Shown: positions 10,038 through 18,423, numbered from the stretch's first letter. The stretch: 33,533 nucleotides of DNA from Ruminiclostridium sp. (GCA_012523055.1 JAAYJG010000322.1:1-33533); one strand, 5' to 3'. Program-made: numbers and translations. The notes: generated by a model from the letters alone, not told the origin.

Positions 10038-10775
10038 TCAATTCACAACAGGATATCCGAACCAACCCCAGGTGTGCCAAAATTCAAGTGAGCCGGAAGA
10101 GAGCATGGAAATTATCGTTCCAAGGACGAAGCAAGCAGTAAATACTGTCAGTGAGAATAGCGCAACCGAGCGAATGCGCCGATTGGTTTTTACCGGCAGC
10201 CTGGGATATATGGGGAGGGAGGGGAGTTTTGCTTTTCCGGAAGCCGCGGCAAGTGTATTCTGATGGAAACGTCCGTAGGAACGAATAAGCTGCCGAATGA
10301 ATGCGGCAAAATAAATGCTGCCCATTGCGGATAAAACAGAAAGCGAGAGCATGGACAATCCGAATACTGCTCCGCACAAATAGGGGATGGGTGGGATCAA
10401 CTACCCTGGGTTTAGATTAAGCAATAAGCACACGGCAACCACTGCACAGCTGATCGAGATTGCTGCCATGATAACCTCCCACACCATCAATAAAACGAAG
10501 AATATGCCTGCAAACAAGTCAACAATGCCAAGACCTATTACTGTTATCACGTTACTTCCACGTTTTTTTCCTTCGGTACCACTCTCAAACTGTGAAGCCA
10601 CTGCCTTTGGGTTTCCAAGCTTCGCAGCGATCTCTTCTTCTGAAAAACCATCTGCCATTTTAAATGCAAAGTGCTGTTCGTACTCTTCTACAATGTCAGC
10701 CGCATCACTGATGTTGTTCTTTTTTAGTTCATCTGTAAGCTTTGACAAAAATTCATTTCTTGTCACGATCATCAT
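10038..10775 (-). pseudogene. DUF1700 (HAAS-type) membrane protein interrupted by one in-frame TAG at 10401-10403
   Basis: ORFs 10401..10775 and 10038..10400 are contiguous and in the same frame (...LLNLNPG*LIPPIPYLCGAVFGLSM...). The N-terminal half has the soluble HAAS-like helix and the start of the TM region. Confidence 0.8.
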
Positions 10776-11097
10776 CCTCCAATATGGTTTCTACTGTTCT
10801 GGCGAAGTCCAGATATTCTTCACGGTCTTTCAAATAAGTTTCGCGCCCCAGGCTTGTCAGCGAATAATACTTACGTGGCGGGCCTCCGCTTTCTTCCTGC
10901 AGATAGGTGGACAGTATACCTTCGCTTTTCAACTTTCTTAAAATCGGGTAAACCGTACCGTCTGCGATATCGATCTGCTTAGTCAGATATTCGGATATTT
11001 CATATCCGTACCAATCATGTTTATTCAGCAGTGACAGCACACACAGTTCCAATACACCTTTTTTATATTGTGTGTTCACAGGTATCCTCCTTCCCAT
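10753..11097 (-). CDS. PadR-family transcriptional regulator
   Basis: KKGVLELCVLSLLNKHDWYGYEI, DGTVYPILRKLKSEGILSTY, GPPRKYYSLTSLG. Confidence 0.93.
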   Translation of the reverse strand: MGRRIPVNTQYKKGVLELCVLSLLNKHDWYGYEISEYLTKQIDIADGTVYPILRKLKSEGILSTYLQEESGGPPRKYYSLTSLGRETYLKDREEYLDFARTVETILEDDDRDKK

Positions 11098-11202
11098 TTG
11101 CTCTAGAAATTATTGATTACTATTATATAATAACCAGTAGTGGCTTATATGTCAATACCCTTTCGCGAATTATTTTTAACTTTCGAGCTGATTGCAAGGA
11201 AT

Positions 11203-11441
11203 CTCGTTATAACAACGGAAGCGATTGCTTGCAATCGCAACACACTGTTATTGCAACGGCAGGTTTTGCTTTAGCAAAACCATCACACTGCAACAACGAA
11301 GCTTCAGCTTCGTTATATCGAGGCGGGAGATATGCTCGCCGTCTGATTAAGGTGATCGGTACCCGCCACCACACGTTTTTCAGCCCATAGCTGAAAATAC
11401 GTTAAGAGGTGGGGTGGGGGACCATCGGGCCTCGTTATATT
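11203..11441. repeat. Intergenic structured repeat, copy E2 (expanded 5' modules plus conserved core)
   Basis: Near-identical core to E1 (2727-2896), plus an additional internal-loop hairpin module (11251-11293) and a simple hairpin AACGAAGC-TTCA-GCTTCGTT (11295-11314). Confidence 0.85.
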
Positions 11442-11557
11442 AGAGAATAGGATACAAAGAGAACCGGATCCTTCTTGGCATAATAAAAAAAGTGTATAAT
11501 GGAGATTGAACATAAAGCAAAATCTTTTAGCTATTGAGTATGAGAAAGGTGACTGTT

Positions 11558-11989
11558 ATGAAAAGTGTTAAATTAGTGAATGTGTGCCCGGTGCTGTTGT
11601 CAGAAGATATTGTTCGAACGGTAGACTTCTATGTTGAAAAGCTTGGGTTTCAATACGCAAAACACTATGACAAAATCGAAAATTTCGCAGCTCTGTATAG
11701 AGATTCCATCGAATTAATCATCATACAATCAAAGTTTGGAAAGGTAGAATCAAATACAAAAAGATATGGTGCTGGTTATGATATTTACATAGATACGGAT
11801 ACTGTTGAAGGTGTTGATGTGGTTTATCAGGAGTTTTTGTCAAAAGGGGTTACAGTGCTCCAGGAGCCAAGAAAAACGGATTATGGTTGTTATGAATTTG
11901 TGATTGAAGATATTGATGGAAGACAAATCGGAGTAGGCCTTATTTTTAGTAAAGAAACTTTTTTTAGGGAATCGAGCTTTATTGAATGA
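11558..11989 (+). CDS. VOC / glyoxalase-bleomycin resistance superfamily protein
   Basis: CPVLLSEDIVRTVDFYVEKLGF, YEFVIEDIDGRQIGVG. Confidence 0.88.
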   Translation: MKSVKLVNVCPVLLSEDIVRTVDFYVEKLGFQYAKHYDKIENFAALYRDSIELIIIQSKFGKVESNTKRYGAGYDIYIDTDTVEGVDVVYQEFLSKGVTVLQEPRKTDYGCYEFVIEDIDGRQIGVGLIFSKETFFRESSFIE

Positions 11990-12083
11990 TTACAAACAAG
12001 TATTTTCATGTCATAGGCTAATCAACGTGTGACAGTGTGAATGCGTCACCTGATCATATGGATCATAGAGGGGAGTAAAAATA

Positions 12084-12923
12084 ATGGCAAAAAAAGAAGG
12101 AAAATTCATCGGTTTATCAGGAACAGAGTTATATTATGAAATCGTAGGAGAAGGCACTCCAGTGCTGATGCTGCACGGGTGGGGAATGGATCACCGAATC
12201 ATGTCCTGTTGCATGGAGTTGGTCTTTCAGAAGAACAAGGAAAAATTCATGCGAATTTATTTTGATTTACCCGGGATGGGAAAGTCAAAAGCCGGTGAAT
12301 CTATCAAAAACTCTGATGGTATGCTGGAAGCCATCCTTGCATTTATTGAAAAGGTCATACCCAATCAAAAGTTTTTGTTGGTAGGAGAGTCGTATGGGGG
12401 TTATCTTGCCAGAGCACTCGTTCAAAAGATTGATCATCGTATTCTGGGTTTATTCTTAATATGTCCGCTGGTATATCCGGGATATCGGGCGGGAGAAGTG
12501 CCGGCGAAGACGGTATTGGAAAAAGATGTGCCATTTCTTGAAAGCTTAAGTGAGCAGGAACGGGTGAGCTTTGAATACATTACAATTGTTCAGAATCGAA
12601 GGGTTTGGAATGGCTTTAAAGAAAGTGTATATGAAGCCATCATCAATCAAAAAGATAACTATTTTCTGAATCATGTATTAGATGGGGCTTTTTCATATGA
12701 TGTGGATCATCTGGAAAATGCGTTTGCCAAACCTTGCCTCATCCTCACAGGACGGCAAGACACAGAGGTGGGGTACAGGGATCAATTCAAGCTTCTGGAT
12801 AACTACCCGAGAGCCTCCTTTGCAGTATTGGATAAGGCTGGTCACAATTTACAGATAGAGCAGGAGGATTTATTCGTTAACCTGGCATCGGAATGGTTGG
12901 AAAGAATAACAACTGAATCATAA
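12084..12923 (+). CDS. Alpha/beta hydrolase
   Basis: VLMLHGWGMDHR, GESYGGYLAR nucleophile elbow, AGHNLQIEQ catalytic His region. Confidence 0.92.
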   Translation: MAKKEGKFIGLSGTELYYEIVGEGTPVLMLHGWGMDHRIMSCCMELVFQKNKEKFMRIYFDLPGMGKSKAGESIKNSDGMLEAILAFIEKVIPNQKFLLVGESYGGYLARALVQKIDHRILGLFLICPLVYPGYRAGEVPAKTVLEKDVPFLESLSEQERVSFEYITIVQNRRVWNGFKESVYEAIINQKDNYFLNHVLDGAFSYDVDHLENAFAKPCLILTGRQDTEVGYRDQFKLLDNYPRASFAVLDKAGHNLQIEQEDLFVNLASEWLERITTES

Positions 12924-12994
12924 GTGTGCGTGCAGGTGGTATAGGAAATATCTAAAGGGCCAGGATTCAATGAGCGCTTGCGCGAATTGTGCGC

Positions 12995-13184
12995 CAAAAC
13001 GCGGGTGCTGAAAGCGCCTTACTTGCGCGTTTTGTGTGCAACTAGTTCATAACTATCTCTGATAGTTATGAACGGTCCGCGAGCATTTTATCAAATGCCC
13101 TTCAGTGGGGGATTGTACTCACCACTGAGCAGAAATCGGTTTATCCCCACCTGTAGAGGCAGGGGTCTTAGGGCATTTGATAAA
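12995..13184. other. Palindrome-rich structured noncoding region E3
   Basis: CAAAACGCG/CGCGTTTTG (12995-13034); TTCATAACTATC-tct-GATAGTTATGAA (13046-13072); terminal TTTATCAAATGCCC/GGGCATTTGATAAA (13087-13100 / 13171-13184) enclosing CCCCaCCTgtagAGGcaGGGG. Confidence 0.8.
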
Positions 13185-13273
13185 TATTCATACTATAACG
13201 AGGATGATTTAGCCCAACCGCGCTAGCGTAAAGTGTTTTTATTAATAATCGCTTTACCTCAAGTCAGAATTTT

Positions 13274-13681
13274 TCAATCATCCCTTGCAACTTTTATCCA
13301 CATCAGTCTGACGATTCCCCAGGCGACCAACGCATAAATGATCATGGCGACAATCGTAGCCGGATCAAAAACCGAGCTGGATACAAAGCCAGGAGTTGTT
13401 AATGGGTTAAAAATGCCTGAAAACGGGGCTATGAATATCCCTGTAAACATATACAAGAACGATGTGAAACCGCTACGTGGGTTTGCACCGAGCAGCATGA
13501 ACAAAAACCTCAGCCCCAGAAGAACTTCAATCAGGCCAAGCAAATAATAAATGACATTTCTGCTTCTGACAAACCATAGGGGTTTATCTTCCGGAAAAAC
13601 GGTCGTACCATCCGAATGCAGCCTTCGCATGGGTATTACTTTTCCATGTTGATCATATTCGCTTTCCTTCGAGTGATTCAT
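13274..13681 (-). CDS. YggT-family membrane protein
   Basis: RNVIYYLLGLIEVLLGLRFLFMLLGANP, FTGIFIAPFSGIF, DPATIVAMIIYALVAWGIVRL. Confidence 0.85.
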   Translation of the reverse strand: MNHSKESEYDQHGKVIPMRRLHSDGTTVFPEDKPLWFVRSRNVIYYLLGLIEVLLGLRFLFMLLGANPRSGFTSFLYMFTGIFIAPFSGIFNPLTTPGFVSSSVFDPATIVAMIIYALVAWGIVRLMWIKVARDD

Positions 13682-13844
13682 TTTTCTCTCCTGTAAGCAT
13701 TTTCTCAGTATTTTATTATGAACATAATCGGGTTGAGTATGCATTACGAGGAAAAACTAAAGCCGAGTTTGGTAGAACTTAAAATTTAACATTATGGGTT
13801 TACAAATACTTCCGATTCGCATATAATAAGCATAATAGATCAAG

Positions 13845-14080
13845 AAAAGACGATGATGGGGACAGTAAATACGTTGCTGAACGTCTCAGCGAGCCGGGGA
13901 GGGTGCGAGCCCGGTACTAGTAAGAAAGTATTGAAAATCACCCCGGAGTTTCAGACCGAAGCATTCCAGTAGGTTCTGACGGTTTTCCTCCGTTACATGG
14001 GAACGCATATGTTGGTATGTTGTATCAGGTGGTTCACGGAATGCAGCTTTCGTCCTGTTATGGGGCGGAAGCTTTTTTAT
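13845..14080 (+). promoter_or_regulatory. T-box leader, probable isoleucine specificity
   Basis: AGTA bulge (GGGACAGTA), distal stem I CGAGCCGGGGAGGGTGCGAGCCCGG, T-box-like AGGTGGTTCACGG (14027-14039), terminator GCTTTCGTCC...GGGCGGAAGCTTTTTT. Candidate ATC specifier in TTGAAAATCACC. Confidence 0.85.
14046..14078 (+). terminator. T-box regulatory rho-independent terminator
   Basis: GCTTTCGTCCTgttatgGGGCGGAAGC followed by TTTTTT. Confidence 0.85.
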
Positions 14081-14126
14081 TTCCTCTGTATCACCTCCAT
14101 ACCAAATATTTTTGGAGGTGATGAGA

Positions 14127-14884
14127 ATGATTGAAGGAGACATTCGTATGGAAGCGTGGTCGCGGAAGATGGTACAAAATTTTCCAAGACAGGCTTTATG
14201 ATTCAATTTGATACCGCAGCAGAAAAGCTGGGGTCGGATACCATCCGGTACTTGTTTGCCGGGGCGGGAGTTGCCAATGATGTCAGATTTGGTTATAGCC
14301 TTGGGGAAGAGGCACGCAGAAAGATACTCTCCTTCTGGAATACCTGTGTTTTCTTCATGACCTACGCTGTACTCGAGAAGCCAGAATTGGCCAAAAAACC
14401 TTCTCCGGACGCTCTTGAAATCACAGACAGGTGGGTTTTGGCCAGAACAGACCAGTTCATCCGGGAGGCTTCGGTTTTTTATGAAGAGGCTGGTTTGAAG
14501 GTTGAACAGCGAATTGTGCTCAGTATAAGGCCTTGTCAGTGCGTCAGGAGCCAAGGACAACAGCCTGGTCACCTTCACTCAGAATATTCTACGCATAATG
14601 CCACAGGACAGGAAGATATGAGCGGGGGGTGTGAGTCCATGCATGTTATCCCAGTAAACCAACCGAGTACAAACCAGGGGTGTGGAGCAAACCTGTCTGG
14701 TATGGAGCAGGGGGAAGGGGGACCTGAATCAAATAGGATTCAGGCAGTCCTTCAAAAATATGGAACGGCTATTGCAGAAGAAACGCTTTCATCTAGCTTT
14801 ACAGACGTGGTCTCAGAGCCTGTCATCACAAAAGAAGTTGCAGTGGGAGATGATACTGTTTTCATTAAGATTGGCCTTGCATAG
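14127..14884 (+). pseudogene. ileS: Gutted isoleucyl-tRNA synthetase remnant
   Basis: VAEDGTKFSKTGFMIQFDTAAEKLGSDTIRYLFAGAGVANDVRFGYSLGEEARRKILSFWNTCVFFMTYA (KMSKS-like KFSKT region), then EITDRWVLARTDQFIREA. There is no HIGH/N-terminal domain; the middle is unrelated; the C-terminal tail IAEETLSSSFTDVV...VGDDTVFIKIGLA may be the ileS C-terminus. Confidence 0.75.
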
Positions 14885-15082
14885 AGAAGGTCGTGAGTCT
14901 TTGCAGCTATATGAGTTGAACAGGGTAACAGAGAGCAACTCTATTTTGAAACCAGAATTGAATTGTTCTCTGTTAATAACATTATAACGTAACAACATCG
15001 TGACATTATGATGTAAGGATTATGGAATTAATCAGATTGTCGTGGCCAAACCTGACTGGTTTGCTCGCGATACAGCACAGTC

Positions 15083-15152
15083 TGTCATCCTGAGCACAGC
15101 GAAGGATCTTGTCAGGAGTAATGCGAGATCCTTCACTTCGTTCAGCAGGCTG
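15083..15152. repeat. REP-like interspersed repeat (TGTCATCCTGAGC...GCGAAGGATCT/AGATCCTTC)
   Basis: GAAGGATCT...AGATCCTTC inverted repeat. The TGTCATCCTGAGC motif recurs reverse-complemented at 31177-31210. Confidence 0.75.
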
Positions 15153-15216
15153 CGCCTGTTTAACTGCGAACAGTAATTTTTTATACTCTGCATAATTTCT
15201 ATTTTTGCTGAAAGTT

Positions 15217-15266
15217 TTGACATTTCGATTACATTAATCTATAATATTTGATAGAACATACGTTCT
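15217..15266 (+). promoter_or_regulatory. Consensus sigma-A promoter with LexA/SOS-box-like dyad
   Basis: TTGACA (15217-15222) - 17 nt - TATAAT (15240-15245); AGAACATACGTTCT at 15253-15266 matches the GAACN4GTTC core of Gram-positive LexA boxes. Confidence 0.7.
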
Positions 15267-15341
15267 AAAGGACGATAGGAATCAAGGCATTGGTTGCATT
15301 TCTGTGGACAGTGTATATCCTGCCATTGGAGGTTGTAAAGT

Positions 15342-16472
15342 ATGAAAAGACACGTCATCGATCTGGCTGCTTTTTTACCTGAAGGACAAACCATATGCGA
15401 ATTAAAAGACAATCTCCTTCACATGACGACGTCCCGTGCAATACCGACTCAGCGCTTTGATGCCGAACACCTGTCGATCAGTTCAAACATTTTTCTGCCC
15501 GACAAATTCAAGCTGCCCCTGCGGGTTGATATCACTGCAAAAATAGACGCTCCAGGTTTATATGTGCTTGTAGGGAAAGGCCATGTTAATTTTGGCACAT
15601 TATGCTCGGATAACAGGCGCATTGATGACATAGTTTCCCCATCACGAAAGACAATCTATTATCACAATGATATACCCATGAATCAGTTTACCGATATCTC
15701 CCTGATATACGATTTAAAAGAAATGCAAATTCTGGTTGATGGGCAAGAAAGGTATTACTCGAACAATGAAAGGTATATGAAATCACAGGAATTCAGGGAA
15801 TTAAACAAGGAAGGCTTTGGGCTGAAAATTGCCTGTGACAAGCTCACAAACCTGACCATTCAATCAGTTGCCATCACCGAGTTCCCAGATACTTGCAGTA
15901 TTGTACATACCGGGGCTGAACTGCCAGTTGCTTTTACGAAAAACCAGGTATTAGAACCAGGTGAAAGGCCAACTTTTGAAAAGTGCATTTCACGGCTTCC
16001 GGCGACCATAAAAAATGAAATTATTAAGCTCGATGAGTACCTTAAGTCGCTAAAACGGTTTAAATTCAAAAGACAAATCGAGAAAAACGGCAATAAAGTA
16101 ACTTATGTCGCGTCTGATTATGGTTTTTCTTATGCCATATACTTAAGCAACCACATGTTTGATCATTCTCTGCAATGGTATATCATCACAAATGGAAAGC
16201 CTGAAACCTGGCACAGAAAAGCTGATAAGATGGAAGAAACACTGAACAGCCTCATACAAAAAGCACCGGATTTTGCACAACGGATGTTCTTCAATCTGGA
16301 CGACTGCATGGGATGCTATAAAAACTGTCTTGCACAAACTCGGTACCAGTTGGGCGAAAAGAAAAAAGTTGTGTGCCATGGCAAGCTGAAATTCAAAATG
16401 AGTCCATCCGGGTTTGAAGATGTTCGTGCTTTTATCGATGAAATATACGCTATAACACAACAGTCGCAGTAA
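15342..16472 (+). CDS. Uncharacterised protein: possible lectin/jelly-roll-like N-terminal part plus C-terminal Cys-motif domain
   Basis: Good start and RBS context (GGAGGTTGTAAAGTATG). C-terminal LDDCMGCYKNCLAQTRYQ...HGKLKFKM. Family not recognised with certainty. Confidence 0.8.
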   Translation: MKRHVIDLAAFLPEGQTICELKDNLLHMTTSRAIPTQRFDAEHLSISSNIFLPDKFKLPLRVDITAKIDAPGLYVLVGKGHVNFGTLCSDNRRIDDIVSPSRKTIYYHNDIPMNQFTDISLIYDLKEMQILVDGQERYYSNNERYMKSQEFRELNKEGFGLKIACDKLTNLTIQSVAITEFPDTCSIVHTGAELPVAFTKNQVLEPGERPTFEKCISRLPATIKNEIIKLDEYLKSLKRFKFKRQIEKNGNKVTYVASDYGFSYAIYLSNHMFDHSLQWYIITNGKPETWHRKADKMEETLNSLIQKAPDFAQRMFFNLDDCMGCYKNCLAQTRYQLGEKKKVVCHGKLKFKMSPSGFEDVRAFIDEIYAITQQSQ

Positions 16473-16569
16473 GGTTTTCGTCGATTTTGTGTTCGTTCTT
16501 TTCAAAGTACTTGCCCACTTATGCGACAACAGCAAAAGGGTATTTCGTTGACAAGGAGGTATAGGCAGG

Positions 16570-17607
16570 ATGATATCCGTACACAAAGCAATGATGGATT
16601 GTGCGCAGCAGCTTCTTTCACAGGATATCAATCCTGTTATCAGATATAAGCTTCTGAAGGATGTTGTTGGTTTATCCACAGACACGCCGCAGATGAAAGC
16701 ATTGAAGGAAGAAGTATTGGCAAGCCCTTTGGTTAGCGAGCTTGACGATGAGCAGCTATATGATGGCAGCTGGGGCAGGTTCAACTCCATTGATTACACG
16801 GTGAAAAAGAAATTTCCGACAACCTGCATTGCTGTGGAAAGAGCATTGTATATTGGCCTGAATAATGAAGATACGATTCTTTTCAACGCACTTGAGTACA
16901 TCAGAGATGTTTTTCACAAAAAGGTCAGGGTGCCGGATAGGGGCGAGGTGAATGAAAGATGGCCTGCATTTAGCCAGTATCGCATCGCATACTTTCTGGA
17001 ATTGCTGCAGCCTTATAGTGAAGATGTGGATCAGGTTTGGCACACATGGCTATATATCGTTCAAAGGGCATTCTCGGAAGGGTTTTATGATCATGAAAAG
17101 AACCAAAAAGCGCAGCGGGAGGTTTTCGGCATCACTGGAAAAAGGTTGATTCTGCTGCCGTTTAATTTCTTACTGCTTCGCCGGAACGATATCCCTGACA
17201 GGCTTCAGCATGCAATGCTGGATTATTGTTGGGAAAGACACCTGAAAAACGGTTATTTTTGGCCGGAAGCAAAGCTGCACCAGCTGCCGGAAAGCTTTTA
17301 TTATAACAAAACCCACCGTTGGTTTAGCTCACTGGAATTTTTCATAACATTCAAAGGAAATTCACGATATCTTCAAGGCCCCATTGAATGGGTTATCAAT
17401 GGTAGAAGCGAGGATGGACTTTGGGATTTCGGGCCTCAAATAAAAGATCCCTTTGGTTATTACCGTTATTTATCGACAGAAGGGTGGAAAAAACGGCAGA
17501 ATCGCGTGATTGACTGCACTGTGGAAATCCTTGTGATCTTAAAAAAGTATCTTGATTCTAATCAGGAACAGAAAGCTCACCATTTCACAGACCAGCAGTC
17601 CGAATAA
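16570..17607 (+). CDS. Uncharacterised protein, prenyltransferase/squalene-cyclase-like alpha-alpha barrel suspected
   Basis: Long ORF with AAGGAGG SD. DGSWGRF, RSEDGLWDFGP and CT.EILVILKKYLD resemble this fold, at motif level only. Confidence 0.6.
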   Translation: MISVHKAMMDCAQQLLSQDINPVIRYKLLKDVVGLSTDTPQMKALKEEVLASPLVSELDDEQLYDGSWGRFNSIDYTVKKKFPTTCIAVERALYIGLNNEDTILFNALEYIRDVFHKKVRVPDRGEVNERWPAFSQYRIAYFLELLQPYSEDVDQVWHTWLYIVQRAFSEGFYDHEKNQKAQREVFGITGKRLILLPFNFLLLRRNDIPDRLQHAMLDYCWERHLKNGYFWPEAKLHQLPESFYYNKTHRWFSSLEFFITFKGNSRYLQGPIEWVINGRSEDGLWDFGPQIKDPFGYYRYLSTEGWKKRQNRVIDCTVEILVILKKYLDSNQEQKAHHFTDQQSE

Positions 17608-17639
17608 ATTCCAGGTTAAGCAATGAACGGAGTGAAAAA

Positions 17640-18014
17640 ATGACATCTGAAGAAATACTAAACTATTGTCTGTCCAAGCTCGGTGCATATATTGATTTTC
17701 CTTTTGGAGACATCCCGATTTGTGTTAAGGTTGGCAAGAGATTGTTTGCACAATTGTACCCGAAACCGGCTGACTTTAAACTCACTTTGAATTGCGACAG
17801 GGTTGTCGGTGAACTGTACAGAAATCTGTACCCAGATGACGTTACGAGGGGGTATCATTGCCCGCCTGTAATGCAGCCATATTTCAACACAATTCGGCTC
17901 AATGGTATTGTTCCAGACAATGAACTGAAGAAAATGATCGACCATTCTTATGCCACTGTCGTTAAAAAGCTTCCAAAACAGTTACAGCATCAACTAAAGG
18001 GTGAATGCTCGTAA
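17640..18014 (+). CDS. MmcQ/YjbR-family protein
   Basis: IDFPFGD..ICVKVGKRLFAQLYP...LTLNCD..... GYHCPPVMQPYFNTIRLNG...LKKMIDHSY. Confidence 0.85.
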   Translation: MTSEEILNYCLSKLGAYIDFPFGDIPICVKVGKRLFAQLYPKPADFKLTLNCDRVVGELYRNLYPDDVTRGYHCPPVMQPYFNTIRLNGIVPDNELKKMIDHSYATVVKKLPKQLQHQLKGECS

Positions 18015-18117
18015 CTATCAAATCTGGCACAACCGTTTTGCCAGAGTGCTGCCGATGGAAAAGGTTGTACAACTCATACAGGAAGCTTAACACCTTTGCT
18101 CAGTATCTGTTACGATT

Positions 18118-18233
18118 TTAAAGCTTCTCGAAGTATATAAACCGCAGACCATCGTGAAGCTTTTCTTCACTGAACCTTTGATAGCCCAGTTTTTCATACT
18201 TGCCCATGATTTCCATGAAGCAGGTAATTACGG
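18118..18233 (-). pseudogene. C-terminal remnant of a GNAT acetyltransferase
   Basis: Reverse strand reads FMEIMGKYEKLGYQRFSEEKLHDGLRFIYFEKL*, typical of a GNAT C-terminus; no upstream remainder. Confidence 0.55.
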
Positions 18234-18324
18234 GTAGATATATTATTAATGAAGCTTACCAATCACTTTCAAGTTCAATAGGTTCATTTTTGAAGTCTTT
18301 TATATACGTTTTCTATAATGAGTT

Positions 18325-18353
18325 TTGTAATGATTACACAGAAGTAGTATAAT
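18325..18353 (+). promoter_or_regulatory. Promoter with dyad over -35
   Basis: TTGTAA - 17 nt - TATAAT; perfect dyad TGTAAT-G-ATTACA (18326-18338) over the -35. Confidence 0.5.
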
Positions 18354-18423
18354 ATGCTAAAACCCATTTGAGTTGAGTGGGAAAAACGATGAAAATGAAA
18401 GTGTAATGCGGGAGGAAATGATC

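Noticed and set aside
10387-10941. 184-aa plus-strand ORF
   Set aside because: Antisense to DUF1700/PadR, which have clear family motifs.
13886-14578. 230-aa minus-strand ORF across the T-box and ileS remnant
   Set aside because: Covers an RNA leader with diagnostic T-box features on the plus strand; no family resemblance.
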